Below, in pieces: positions 26,670 through 37,100 of a stretch of DNA of 64,000 nucleotides. A program made the position numbers and the translations under genes. Every line of letters starts with the position of its first letter. Position 1 is the first letter of the stretch. The notes beneath the pieces are model-generated. The model worked only from the letters and a program-made list of their open reading frames with translations. It made no database searches and was not told where the DNA came from. The stretch is from Gemmatimonadaceae bacterium. GTDB lineage: Bacteria > Gemmatimonadota > Gemmatimonadetes > Gemmatimonadales > Gemmatimonadaceae. Location of the stretch: assembly GCA_036496605.1 (NCBI GenBank), contig DASXKV010000025.1, positions 124,001 through 188,000 of the forward strand, read 5' to 3'.

Positions 26670-27062
26670 ATGAAGATCAAGGTGACGAGCGTCTACGTCG
26701 ACGACCAAGAGAAGGCACTGCGCTATTACACGGACGTGTTGGGCTTTGTGAAAAAGAACGACTTTTCGCAGGGGCCGTATCGCTGGCTGACGGTCGCTTC
26801 GTCGGACGAGCCTAACGGCACGGAGCTCCAACTGGCGCCGAATAACAATCCGGCGGCCAAGGCCTATCAGCAAGCGATGCTTCAGCAGGGCCAACCCGCG
26901 GCGATGTTCTACACCGACGACGTGAAGGGCGACTACGAGCGCATCAAGTCACGCGGCGGCGAGTTCACGATGCCGCCAACCGACGTGACCGCCTCGACCA
27001 TCGCCATGCTGAACGACAGCTGCGGCAATCTCATTCAACTCGTGCAGCTGGCGCGCAGGTAG
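26670..27062 (+). CDS. VOC-family (glyoxalase/bleomycin-resistance-like) protein
   Basis: 130 aa, ATG preceded by GGAGGA at ideal spacing. Two beta-alpha-beta-beta-beta modules of the VOC fold: KVTSVYVDDQEKALRYYTDV at the start, GTELQLAP near 52, and AAMFYTDDVKGDYERIKSRG at about 77-96, ending DSCGNLIQLVQL. Metal-ligand positions are only partly kept (Glu53 and Gln125 in N-L-I-Q), so activity is uncertain; relatives act as dioxygenases, lyases or drug-binding proteins. Its pairing with the ArsR gene upstream suggests co-regulation. Confidence 0.88.
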   Translation: MKIKVTSVYVDDQEKALRYYTDVLGFVKKNDFSQGPYRWLTVASSDEPNGTELQLAPNNNPAAKAYQQAMLQQGQPAAMFYTDDVKGDYERIKSRGGEFTMPPTDVTASTIAMLNDSCGNLIQLVQLARR

Positions 27063-27134
27063 GGCCAGAAAACGTTACTCGAAGCCCCCTTCGAAACCTG
27101 GCTTCGCACGCCAATAGAACACTTGCGCGAGCGA

Positions 27135-27515
27135 TTACGAGCTATCAGCCATCCTGGCGCCCGCGGACGGGTACTCTCCTAGTTGGCGGCGCGTCTCAGC
27201 GTTGAACTGGTCAATGGCTTCACTGAGAAACTGGAGCGATCGCGCGAGCTCGAAGATAGACATAACGGCGTGGTCGACTGACTGCCGTGATTCCTCGAGC
27301 GCGCTCCCCCTGCCGGACGCGATGGCACTATCAGAGCGCCCGCCAGCTGCAGATGGCTGGTCCCACTCCGGGCCTGAACGCTCGACTCGCATGCATCGAA
27401 ATCTATCGAGGGGCGGCATCGCCAACCAAGGTCGAGCGAGCATCGCGATCAGTAAACCGATCCCGACGAGGATCCCTGCGATGAACCATACTGCGACGCG
27501 CTCCGCGTTGATCAA
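27135..27515 (-). CDS. small membrane-anchored protein of unknown function
   Basis: 126 aa, read from a TTG at 27515 (no ATG in a better place). One clear TM helix at about residues 8-30 (VWFIAGILVGIGLLIAMLA) with a short cytosolic N-terminus. The rest is hydrophilic, with a probable amphipathic helix at about 80-115 (VMSIFELARSLQFLSEAIDQ). No family recognised; the start and strand are inferred from the TM helix and the lack of a better frame. Confidence 0.5.
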   Translation of the reverse strand: MINAERVAVWFIAGILVGIGLLIAMLARPWLAMPPLDRFRCMRVERSGPEWDQPSAAGGRSDSAIASGRGSALEESRQSVDHAVMSIFELARSLQFLSEAIDQFNAETRRQLGEYPSAGARMADSS

Positions 27516-27594
27516 GCTCTGCGGCTCGCCTTGCGCGGCGCGCGTTATCGCTCTACGCTAGCCCGCTTACCCTCTTACACTCGACGCTGCCTCC

Positions 27595-29331
27595 ATGCAC
27601 CGACGCTCGCACGCACTGCTTGCGCTACTCTCCGCATTCGCCAGTCTGACGGCGTGCGCTTCCCATAACGCACAGAGCGCCGCTCCAGGCGCCGGCTCCG
27701 TCCAACCCGGCGCGTTCGACGTCGTCATCGAGAACGGCCGGATCATCGACGGCACCGGCGCGGCGTGGTTCTACGGCGACGTCGGCGTCGTTGGCGACCG
27801 CATCGCGCGCATCGCGCCGCCCGGCAATCTCCGCGGGGCCACCGCGAAGCAGCGGATCGACGCCCGTGGGCTCGTCGTTGCACCGGGATTCATCGACATC
27901 CAGAGCGGCTCGTACGGCAACTTCATCGGCAACGGCGACGGCCGCTCCGTCAGCAAGATCACGCAGGGGATCACGACCGAGATCATGGGCGAGGGCGGCA
28001 CGCCCGCGCCGCTCAACCCCGCCACGCGCGAGACCGGCGGCTTCGCGTTAGGCAGCCGCGGCCCCGATTCGAGCTTCATGGGTGGGCACGGGTTCGCCGC
28101 ATGGCTCGACGCGATGGCGCGACACGGCTCGTCGCCTAACGTGGGATCGTTCGTCGGCGCGGCAACCATTCGTGTCTACGCCAAGGGTGAAGCGCAGGGC
28201 GCGCCCACGCCGGCGGAGCTCGATACGATGCGCGCCGTGACGCGACGGGCGATGGAGGACGGCGCCTTCGGGATCGGCTCGGCGCTCATCTATCCGCCGG
28301 GGAACTACGCCACCACCGGTGAGCTGATCGAGATGGCGAAGGCGATGTCGCCCTTCGGCGGCATCTACATCACGCACATGCGCTCCGAGGGCGATCAGCT
28401 CCTCGAGGGAATCGACGAAGCGATTCGCATCGGCCGCGACGGCGGCGTACCGGTCGAGATCTATCACCTCAAGGCCGCAGGGAAGCGCAACTGGCCCAAG
28501 GCAGCACAGGCAATCGCGAAAATCGATTCGGCTCGGCGCGCCGGCCTGGACGTGCAAGCGGACATGTATGCGTACACGGCGGGCGGCACGGGCCTCTCCG
28601 CGTGCACGCCGCCCTGGGCTTCGGAGAACGGGAAGCTCATCGAGAACTTGCAGAACCCCGAGACGCGCGCCCGCATCAAAGCCGAGATGCTGAGTGAGCA
28701 GACGCCCTGGGAGAACCTCTGCTTTCTGGCCATGCCAGAGAACGTGCTGCTCTTAGGCCTGCGTCAGCCGCAGAATGCGCAATACATGGGCAAGCGGCTG
28801 TCCGAGGTGGCAAAGGCCATGGGGAAGGATTGGCCGGACGCAGTTATGGATTTGCTAATCGCCGAGCGTCAGCGGATCGGCACCGTGTACTTCCTGATGA
28901 GCGAGGACAACGTGCGACTGCAGCTCCAGCAGCCGTGGATCAAGTTCGGCACCGATGCCGGCGGCACCGACCCCGATAGCGCAAAGGGCACGCTCACGCA
29001 CCCGCGCGCGTACGGCAATTTCCCGAAGATCATGGGCCAGTACGTCCGCGACGAGCACGTGATCCCGCTCGAGGACGCAGTGCGCAAGGCGACGTCCGCC
29101 GCCGCGACGCGTCTGTCGCTCGAGCAGCGCGGAATTTTGCGCGAGAGCTTCTATGCCGACATCGTCGTGTGCGACCCGGCGACGATCGGTGAGCGCGCGA
29201 CATACGAGAACCCTCATCAGCTCTCGACTGGCGTCGAGTGGGTGCTCGTGAATGGCGTTCCTGTAGTCGCAAACGGCAAGCCGACGGGCGCGAAGCCGGG
29301 TCGCGTGCTGCGCGGCCGCGGTTGGCGGTAG
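27595..29331 (+). CDS. D-aminoacylase / N-acyl-D-amino-acid deacylase-like amidohydrolase, lipoprotein
   Basis: 578 aa. A lipobox (ASLTAC, Cys21) follows the signal sequence, so this is an exported lipoprotein. The amidohydrolase fold starts FDVVIENGRIIDGTGAAWFY and ARGLVVAPGFIDIQSGSYGN. Here the usual H-x-H metal motif after PGFID is missing (IDIQSGS), whereas YITHMRSEGDQL (about residue 260) and EIYHLKAAGK (about 287) keep the later His ligands. A subgroup of the family that lacks the first His pair is known, so it may still be active with one metal, or act on another N-acyl or peptide-like bond. Its neighbours give no clue to the substrate. Confidence 0.82.
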   Translation: MHRRSHALLALLSAFASLTACASHNAQSAAPGAGSVQPGAFDVVIENGRIIDGTGAAWFYGDVGVVGDRIARIAPPGNLRGATAKQRIDARGLVVAPGFIDIQSGSYGNFIGNGDGRSVSKITQGITTEIMGEGGTPAPLNPATRETGGFALGSRGPDSSFMGGHGFAAWLDAMARHGSSPNVGSFVGAATIRVYAKGEAQGAPTPAELDTMRAVTRRAMEDGAFGIGSALIYPPGNYATTGELIEMAKAMSPFGGIYITHMRSEGDQLLEGIDEAIRIGRDGGVPVEIYHLKAAGKRNWPKAAQAIAKIDSARRAGLDVQADMYAYTAGGTGLSACTPPWASENGKLIENLQNPETRARIKAEMLSEQTPWENLCFLAMPENVLLLGLRQPQNAQYMGKRLSEVAKAMGKDWPDAVMDLLIAERQRIGTVYFLMSEDNVRLQLQQPWIKFGTDAGGTDPDSAKGTLTHPRAYGNFPKIMGQYVRDEHVIPLEDAVRKATSAAATRLSLEQRGILRESFYADIVVCDPATIGERATYENPHQLSTGVEWVLVNGVPVVANGKPTGAKPGRVLRGRGWR

Positions 29332-29373
29332 CGACAATCATCGTAGCGGCACGTCGAGGCGGTTTCTTCGTAC

Positions 29374-30105
29374 TCATGGATATCGTCTCGCGGACGAAGT
29401 GGCGAGCGCGCGCCAACGTTCCTCATCGACGCCCTTGACGAGCAGCCAGCCGATCATCGCGATCGAGCCGATCAGTGCGATGAGCGCGACGACGTTGAAC
29501 ACGGCGTAGCCGAGCGTCGGCGAAAGGAACGCGAGCCAGCCGACGCCGGCGATGATCGTCAGGACGCCGAGCCAGCGCGGAAGGAAGGCGGAACGCAGGA
29601 CGAGCCACCCCTCGAGCACCGTCTCGAATCCGAAGAACGCGAGCGCGACGCCGGCGCCGTGATCGTTCACGTTCAACAGGATCAGCGATAGCGCAGGCAG
29701 TTGAGCACTTGTAAATGCGCCGAAGACGTTCTGGTTCAAAAGGAACAGCGGCGCCAGGTAGAACACTCGGCTGAATGTCTTGATGGTGCAGCCCACGAGG
29801 CCGAACGCGAGTGCCAGCGTCGCGACGGGGCGGTTCACCGGCTTCAGAAGATGGAACAGCAGTACGGTCTGAGCGATCTGCGCCGCCATCTCGATCATGT
29901 AGAACGTGAACCCCGCGCGATACAGTGTCTCGTTCGCGAGAATGTTGCTGGCCGTGCGCGCGGGGTCGCGGAACGAGATCAGCCGCTCGCTGATCAGTCC
30001 CTGAGCCACGATGCCGAAGACGATGGTGACGAGGAAGAGAAGGGCGATCGCCCTCGCGAGCGTGCGCGGCGACCATGCGGTGGGCTGCTCAACGGTTGCG
30101 GACAT
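29374..30105 (-). CDS. DUF4386-type multi-pass membrane protein
   Basis: 243 aa from ATG at 30105; another ATG at 30141 would add 12 residues, and neither has a clear ribosome-binding site. Six or seven hydrophobic segments, with a conserved-looking opening (LARAIALLFLVTIVFGIVAQ) and LLFHLLKPVNRPVATLALAF, as in DUF4386 proteins, which are of unknown function. Convergent with the aminoacylase gene and divergent from the Tat-exported SDR gene. Confidence 0.75.
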   Translation of the reverse strand: MSATVEQPTAWSPRTLARAIALLFLVTIVFGIVAQGLISERLISFRDPARTASNILANETLYRAGFTFYMIEMAAQIAQTVLLFHLLKPVNRPVATLALAFGLVGCTIKTFSRVFYLAPLFLLNQNVFGAFTSAQLPALSLILLNVNDHGAGVALAFFGFETVLEGWLVLRSAFLPRWLGVLTIIAGVGWLAFLSPTLGYAVFNVVALIALIGSIAMIGWLLVKGVDEERWRALATSSARRYP

Positions 30106-30327
30106 GGCGGCGGAGTCTGAGGGGTCCGATGGCCTTCTCATATGGTGTGCCCATACGAGAGGCGTCGGCGACGGGTTTCAGGATCATTTGCGGCGCGGTG
30201 GGGTCGCGACGACGATATGTCCCGTCAGCGGCGAATCATTTCAGATTTTGTAAGAAAGAACGCGATAGCGTCGCGCGATGCCGACGGGCGGCCGTAGCTT
30301 GACGCCTTCGGTCGAGGATCCTCTCAC

Positions 30328-31473
30328 ATGACACGTCGTCGCGATTTCGTCCGTCACGCCGCACTCGCCAGCGGCGCCTTTGCACTCGGCCTCCGTCCTC
30401 GGCTATCGATTGCTCCGGCACCGAAGAGCCTGAACCTGTTGATCCTTGGCGGCACCGGGCTCACCGGACCATTTCAGGTTCGTTATGCACTGGCGCGCGG
30501 ACACAAAGTCACGGTGTTCAATCGCGGACGCCGCAATAAACTGCTGCCCGCTGGTGTGACGGAGCTCATCGGCGACCGCAACCTGCATCAGATGGATCAG
30601 CTGAAGGGAAAGGAGTGGGATGTCGTGATCGATAATCCCACGTCGCTCCCGTTCTGGGTGAAGGACGTTGGCGAGGTGCTGAAGGAGAAAACGAAGCAGT
30701 ACGTCTTCATCTCCACGATCTCCGTCTACGATACGAAAGGACAGAAGGCGCTCGAGGAGTCGTCGCCGCTGCTGCCGTACACGAAGGGCGATCCGCTGGC
30801 CGTGACCCAGGCGGAGCTCATGAAGGACGTCGAGGGACTCTACGGACCGATGAAAGTTGCCTCGGAACGCGAAGCCGCTAAGTGGTTCGGCGATCGCCTA
30901 ACGATCCTCCGTCCGACGCTGATCGCGGGACCGGGGGACGATTCATTCCGCTTCACCTACTGGCCGTATCGCATCGCGAAGGGTGGTGAGATCCTCGCAC
31001 CGGGCGACGGGCTCGATCACGTGCAGATCATCGACGCGCGCGATCTTGCCGAGTGGACGATTCGCGTCGTCGAGAATGGCACGACCGGTACGTTCAACGC
31101 CGCGGGTCCGGCGTCACCGATGACGATGGCGGAGCAGCTCTACGGCATCCGCGGCGCCTTCGACGGGACGCGTGAGCTGTCGTTCACGTGGGTGCCGGCT
31201 GATTTTCTTGCTGCGCAGAAGGTCACGCCCTGGGGCGACATGCCGACGTGGATTCCACGGACCGACCCCGACTATGCTGGCGCCAACGCTTCCACCGTGC
31301 GCGCCCGCTCGGCCGGACTGACGTTCCGGCCGCTGAGCGTCACGGCGGTGGACTCGCTGGAGTGGTTCAACGCTACCCCGACCGACGCACGTGAGCGTAT
31401 GCTCAAGTTCGCTGGTCTGTCACCCGAGCGGGAGCGAGATGCCCTCGCGGCTTGGCACGCAGCGAAGCAATAA
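30328..31473 (+). CDS. NAD-dependent epimerase/dehydratase (extended SDR) with Tat signal
   Basis: 381 aa. The N-terminus MTRRRDFVRHAALASGAFAL has the Tat motif R-R-x-F with a following hydrophobic stretch, then a Rossmann strand with LILGGTGLTGPFQVRYALAR (about 36-55; G-G-T-G-L-T-G dinucleotide loop). YVFISTISVYD holds the Ser/Tyr region, though the SDR Tyr-x3-Lys pair is not obvious (YGPMKVASE at about 172 could supply Y-x3-K). Exported SDRs are uncommon because NAD must be loaded in the cytosol before Tat export. The substrate is unknown; relatives act on nucleotide-sugar-like or isoflavone-like molecules. Confidence 0.82.
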   Translation: MTRRRDFVRHAALASGAFALGLRPRLSIAPAPKSLNLLILGGTGLTGPFQVRYALARGHKVTVFNRGRRNKLLPAGVTELIGDRNLHQMDQLKGKEWDVVIDNPTSLPFWVKDVGEVLKEKTKQYVFISTISVYDTKGQKALEESSPLLPYTKGDPLAVTQAELMKDVEGLYGPMKVASEREAAKWFGDRLTILRPTLIAGPGDDSFRFTYWPYRIAKGGEILAPGDGLDHVQIIDARDLAEWTIRVVENGTTGTFNAAGPASPMTMAEQLYGIRGAFDGTRELSFTWVPADFLAAQKVTPWGDMPTWIPRTDPDYAGANASTVRARSAGLTFRPLSVTAVDSLEWFNATPTDARERMLKFAGLSPERERDALAAWHAAKQ

Positions 31474-31706
31474 GCGGGCGGATAGTTTCTATCGCTGAAG
31501 CAATCGATACCAGCGCGGCCAGGCGGTCGGCGAACAGCTGGCCGACGGCGCACGCCGGGCAGGTCGAGCGTCTGGCTCTTGATGTCCACCGACTTTGCGA
31601 GCAGCGCATCCTCGTCGGTCTGGTGCTGCGGCCTCGAGGGGATAAGCCTGCCGAAATCCGCCCGCGTCGCGCCTCGAGCGGCCTGTTCGTTGCCAGATTC
31701 GTCGGT

Positions 31707-34091
31707 ATGTGGCCCGCAACACCATCGCCGTCGGATCGACGCGCGCCGGTTCGTTGGAGTCCCGGCGCGAAGGACGGCGTCGGCACGGCCGTCGGCACGC
31801 GCAGCCGCGTGTGGTTTACGCTCGCCGGCGGTGTCGTAACCGAAGTATTCTATCCATCGGTGGACTGTGCGAACACGCGGGCGCTCTATCTGGCTGTAGT
31901 CGTGGACGGCCGGGTCTTCGTCGACAGAGAGGCGCGCGCTGACGTGCGGGCCGTGGCGCCCTGGGCGCCGGCCTACGATGTTCGCACGCCGCTCGACGAG
32001 GGTGGGCTGGTCGTCCACAAGACGATCATCACCGATCCCGAGCGGTCGGTACTGCTCCAGCGCATTCGCCTCGAGTGGTCCGCGGACCGCGCGAGCGAGG
32101 TGCGAGTGTACGTGATCCTCGAGCCGCACGTCGGGAACAACGGCGAATCGAACGACGCGTGGCTCGGCGACTACAAGGGTCAGCGCGCGGTGTTGGCGCG
32201 TCACGGGGATGCCGCGCTCGCGCTGCTGTGCTCGCGCCCGTTCATCGGCGGTGCGTGCACGTACGCGGGCGATGATGACGCGCTCGCCGATCTCCGCGCC
32301 AACGCAATGCTGACGATCGACAGCACCGCCGCGAGGTCGGGCAACCTCCAGGTGGCCGCCGAGGTCCAGCTGAATGACTCACGAGAGCTCGTTCTCGCGT
32401 TAGGCCTCGGCCAGTCGCCCGATAACGCTGGCCAGCAGGCGCACGCGTCGCTACTCAGCGGGTTCGATCGCAGCTTGCGGCGATACGTGCGCGAGTGGCG
32501 ACGTTATCGGCGAAGCTACCAGAGCGACGTCGCTGATGATCAGCCCTCTGTCATCGCGACGGTGCACGCCTCCAGCGTGACGATGCTGCGCGCGCACGAG
32601 GACAAGGAGCGCGCCGGCGCGATGATCGCGAGCATGGCAATTCCGTGGGGAGAAGCGCACGGCGATCATAATTCCCACGGCTACCACCTCGTCTGGCCGC
32701 GCGATCTCGTCGAGGCCGCGGGCGCGCTCCTCGCCGTTGGTCTCGGCCAGAGCGCGCGCCGAACGCTCTTGTATCTCATGAGCACACAGGAACACGACGG
32801 CGCGTGGCCGCAGAACATGTGGCTCGACGGCACGAGTTACTACCAGGGCATGCAGCTCGATGAGGTCGCGCTCCCCATACTTCTGGCGAGCATGCTGGCG
32901 CAACACGACGAGCTGGACGTGCTGGATCCCTGGCCGATGATCCGGGCCGCCGCGGCGTACCTGACGCGGACCGGACCCCTTACTCCCCAGGACCGTTGGG
33001 AGGAGGAAGGCGGCTATTCGCCGTACACCGTCGCCTCGGAGATCGCGGCACTCGTCGCGGCGGCGCGCTTCGCCGATGCACGCGGCGAGCACGAGTTGGC
33101 GTGTTTTCTTCGCGAGACCGCGGACTACTGGAACGCCTCACTCGAGCGATGGACGTACGTCTCCGGAACGCCGATGGCCGAGCGCTACGGCGTCGACGGG
33201 TACTACGTGCGGCTCACTCCGCCCGGGGCGATGAGCGATGGATGGGCCGTCGACACGTCGGCGCCGCTCACCATCAAGAATCAGCGATGCAAGGGCAGGG
33301 AGCGACCATATCGGGAGATCGTCAGCCCGGACGCGCTCGCCCTCGTGCGCTTTGGTGTGCGACGAGCGGACGATCCGCGCATCCGCGACACGATCACGGT
33401 GATCGACGCCGAGTTGAAGACGAGCACCGTGCGTGGGCCGGTGTGGCACCGCTATACCGACGACGGCTACGGCGAACCGGCTGACGGCAGCCCGCATCTC
33501 GGATGGGGCATCGGGCGCGGGTGGCCACTACTGACCGGTGAGCGAGCGCATTACGAGATTGCTAATTGCCAACTGGATCGGGCGCGCGCGTTGTGCGAGG
33601 CGATGGCGAGAGAGGCGAATCCCACTGGACTGCTCCCCGAGCAGATCTGGGACGCGCCCGACATTCCGGAGCGCGGTCTCTTCAATGGCCAGCCCACGGG
33701 CTCGGCGATGCCGCTCGTGTGGGCGCATGCCGAGTTTCTGAAGCTCTGCCGGTCGCTATCCGAGCAGAAGGTGTTCGATTTGCCGGCGGACGCCGCCGCG
33801 CGCTACGGCAGCGCGATGCCGGCGTCGTCGCTCGTCGTGTGGCGCGCGGACGCTGAGGTTCGGGTCGTGCCGCGCGGCCGCACGCTGCGCGTGGAATCCG
33901 CCGACGGGCGGGAGGTCCGGTGGCGGTTGCCAGCGAGTGAACGACATGGCTGTGTCGAGATGCGCGATCTTGGTATTGGCCTTCTTTTCGCCGACGTGCC
34001 CACCGCCGAGTTGCCGCCAGGCGCCGAGCTGTGCTTTCGGATAGGGTCGGTCGGCGACGCGAGGGAGGAGCGGCGCGTCCGCGTTACGTAG
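31707..34091 (+). CDS. GH15 glucan 1,4-alpha-glucosidase (glucoamylase)
   Basis: 794 aa from ATG at 31707, where family similarity begins (RWSPGAKDGVGTAVGTRSRV); a longer frame from 31452 overlaps the previous gene and adds unrelated residues. Residues 1-270 form the N-terminal beta-sandwich domain of prokaryotic glucoamylases, and 290-690 the (alpha/alpha)6 barrel: HGYHLVWPRDLVEAAG (about 325-340), the general acid region RWEEEGGYSPYT (about 430-441), and the general base Glu in LLPEQIWD (about 642). It releases beta-D-glucose from the non-reducing ends of alpha-glucans. No signal peptide, so probably intracellular, fitting glycogen or trehalose metabolism. OtsA is encoded about 7 kb away. 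Confidence 0.9.
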   Translation: MWPATPSPSDRRAPVRWSPGAKDGVGTAVGTRSRVWFTLAGGVVTEVFYPSVDCANTRALYLAVVVDGRVFVDREARADVRAVAPWAPAYDVRTPLDEGGLVVHKTIITDPERSVLLQRIRLEWSADRASEVRVYVILEPHVGNNGESNDAWLGDYKGQRAVLARHGDAALALLCSRPFIGGACTYAGDDDALADLRANAMLTIDSTAARSGNLQVAAEVQLNDSRELVLALGLGQSPDNAGQQAHASLLSGFDRSLRRYVREWRRYRRSYQSDVADDQPSVIATVHASSVTMLRAHEDKERAGAMIASMAIPWGEAHGDHNSHGYHLVWPRDLVEAAGALLAVGLGQSARRTLLYLMSTQEHDGAWPQNMWLDGTSYYQGMQLDEVALPILLASMLAQHDELDVLDPWPMIRAAAAYLTRTGPLTPQDRWEEEGGYSPYTVASEIAALVAAARFADARGEHELACFLRETADYWNASLERWTYVSGTPMAERYGVDGYYVRLTPPGAMSDGWAVDTSAPLTIKNQRCKGRERPYREIVSPDALALVRFGVRRADDPRIRDTITVIDAELKTSTVRGPVWHRYTDDGYGEPADGSPHLGWGIGRGWPLLTGERAHYEIANCQLDRARALCEAMAREANPTGLLPEQIWDAPDIPERGLFNGQPTGSAMPLVWAHAEFLKLCRSLSEQKVFDLPADAAARYGSAMPASSLVVWRADAEVRVVPRGRTLRVESADGREVRWRLPASERHGCVEMRDLGIGLLFADVPTAELPPGAELCFRIGSVGDAREERRVRVT

Positions 34092-34189
34092 AGCGGCGAT
34101 GCGGCGCGGCGATTTCGGGCAGTGCCACGCGAGCGAGGCGTGATATCTGCATCGCCGGTTCTTCCACGCCGAAGGAGGGAGAGCCGCGC

Positions 34190-37100
34190 ATGACCCACTT
34201 GGCGCGTCGAAATGCCGGGGCGGCAATTCGCAGCCTAACGAGCGATGTCGACTCCGTGGGACTCGCTCGCGCGCTCCGCAGAGCGATCGCGGGCGAAGTG
34301 CGCTTCGGCGACGGCGACCGCGCGCTGTACGCGACCGACGCGTCGAACTATCGGCAGGTGCCGATCGGCGTCGTGCTCCCGCGCAGCGCGGACGACGTCA
34401 TCGCGGCGGTGGCAATCGCGCGCGGGTTCGGCGCGCCGGTGCTCATGCGCGGCGGCGGCACCAGTCTCGCCGGCCAGACCTGCAACGTTGCCGTGGTCAT
34501 CGACAGCAGCAAATACTTCAATCGCATCATCGAGCTCGACGTCGAGGGCAAACGCGCGCGGGTCGAGCCGGGACTCGTGCTCGACGACCTGCGCGATGCG
34601 GCGCGCCCGCACGGACTGACTTACGGCCCCGATCCCGCGACCCACAACCGCTGCACGTTAGGCGGCATGCTCGGCAACAATTCGTGCGGCGTGCACTCGG
34701 TGATGGCCGAGTTCTACGGCTCCGGGCCGATGACCGTCGATCAGGTCGAGGAGCTCGAGATCCTGACCTATGACGGCGATCGCTTCACCGTCGCAGCGAC
34801 CAGCGAGGGCGAATATGAGCAAATATTGAATCGTGGCGGCCGGCAGGCCGAGATCTATCGCGCGCTCCACTCGCTTCGCGATCGCTACGCCGACGAGATC
34901 CGCCGTCGGTATTCGCGGAACCTGCTGCGTCGGGCGTCGGGATACAATCTCAATTATCTGCTGCCGGAGTGCGGGTTCAACGTCGCGCGCGCGCTCGTCG
35001 GCACCGAAGGAACCTGCGTGGCGATCCTCTCGGCGGTCGTGCGACTGATGCCCGAGATGCGCCAGCGCGCGCTGCTCGCGCTCGGCTACGACGACGTGCT
35101 GTCCGCCGCGCGCGCCGTCCCGATGGTGCGCGATCTCAAGCCCGTGGCGCTCGAGGGCATGGACCACAAGCTCATCGAGCAGATGAAGAAAGCCAACATT
35201 CATCCACAGGATACGAAGCTGCTTCCCGAGGGCCGTAGCTGGCTCCTCGTCGAGTTCGCCGGCGATACCGCGGACGAAGCGCGGCGACGCGCGCGCGACG
35301 CCGCCGATCGCATACGCTCCTCGAAGAATGCTCCGCACGTGAAGGAATTCGACGATCCCGCGGAGGAGCACAAGATCTGGGAGGTGCGCGAGGCGGGGCT
35401 CGCTGCCACCGCATTCATTCCTGGTGAGGCCGCGGCGTGGCCGGGTTGGGAAGATTCAGCGGTTCCGGTCGAGCATTTCGCAGACTATCTGCGCGAGTTG
35501 CGCGATCTCATGCAGAAGCATGGTTACGACGCCGCGTTCTACGGCCATTTCGGCCAGGGACTCGTGCACTGCCGTCTCAATTTCGATCTCGAGACGGAGG
35601 AGGGACTCGAGAACTATCGCGCATTCATGTACGAAGCGGCGCGGCTCGCGACCCAGAAATACGGCGGTACGCTATCTGGCGAGCATGGCGACGGGCAGGC
35701 GCGCGGCGAGCTGCTGCCCATCATGTACGGCGACACGATCGTCCGCGCGTTTCGTGAGTTCCATGACATCTGGGACCCGCATGACGGGATGAATCCCAAC
35801 AAGACTGTCGCCGGCTACACTTGCACGGAAAATCTGCGGCTCGGAGTGAATTACCGGCCGCCGCAACCCGAGACGGCGTTCGATTACCCTGAGGACGAGC
35901 ACCGATTTTCGCACGCGACGCTGCGATGCGTGGGCGTCGGGCTGTGCCGGCGTCACGAGGGCGGCACGATGTGCCCGAGCTACATGGTGACGCGCGACGA
36001 GAAGCACACGACGCGTGGCCGGGCACATCTGCTCTTCGAGATGCTTCAGAATGGGCCGGTGCATCACGGCTGGAAGAGCGAAGAGGTGAAGTCGTCGTTG
36101 GACCTGTGCCTCTCGTGCAAGGGCTGCCGAGGCGACTGCCCCGTCCACGTCGACATCGCCACGTACAAAGCGGAGTTTCTGTCGCACTATTACCGCGGCC
36201 AGCTCCGGCCGCGGCACGCATACGCATTCGGGCTCATTCACCGGTGGGCCGACCTTGCCGCGACGGCGCCTAACGTGGTGAATTTCCTGACGCACGCGCC
36301 GGGACTCTCGGCGATCGCGAAGCGCCTTGCCGGTATGGCGCCGCAGCGGTCGATCCCACGATTTGCCCCCCGCACATTCTCAGCGTGGTTTCGCTCGACG
36401 CGGCGGCCCGCGTCCGAGAGCACGGAGAAGCGTGTGATTCTCTGGCCGGACACGTTCAACGATCACTTCTTTCCGCAGACGCTGGCCGCGGCGGTCGAGG
36501 CGATCGAGAGCACGGGCTGGACCGTCGTGCTTCCGCGCGCGGGCCTGTGCTGCGGGCGCCCGCTGTACGACTACGGCATGCTCGATCAGGCGAAGCGCCA
36601 GCTGCGCTCGATCGTGCACGCGCTCCGTGACGATATCGCCGCCGGCACGCCGGTTGTCGGTCTCGAGCCGAGCTGCGTGTCCGTGTTTCGCGACGAGCTG
36701 ACGCAGATGTTGCCGGGCGACGAAGATGCGAAGCGCCTGTCCGACTCGACGATGATGTTCGCCGACTTCATGCAACGGCGGCTCGACGACGGCTGGCGCG
36801 CGCCGCATGCTCTTGGAGGGCGCAACGCCATCCTCCACGGCCATTGCCACGAGAAGGCGGTGCTCAAGCTGGAGGGCGTGACCGCGCTTCTCGACGCGAT
36901 GGGCATTCATTATGAAACGCTCAACTCCGGCTGCTGCGGGATGGCTGGCGCGTTCGGCTTCGAGAAAGACAAGTACGAAGTCTCCATCGCCGCCGGCGAG
37001 CGCGTGCTCCTGCCGCGAGTGCGAGCCGCCGAAGCATCGACGGTGCTCATCACCGACGGCTTCAGTTGCCGCGAGCAGATCGAACAGACCACCAACCGGC

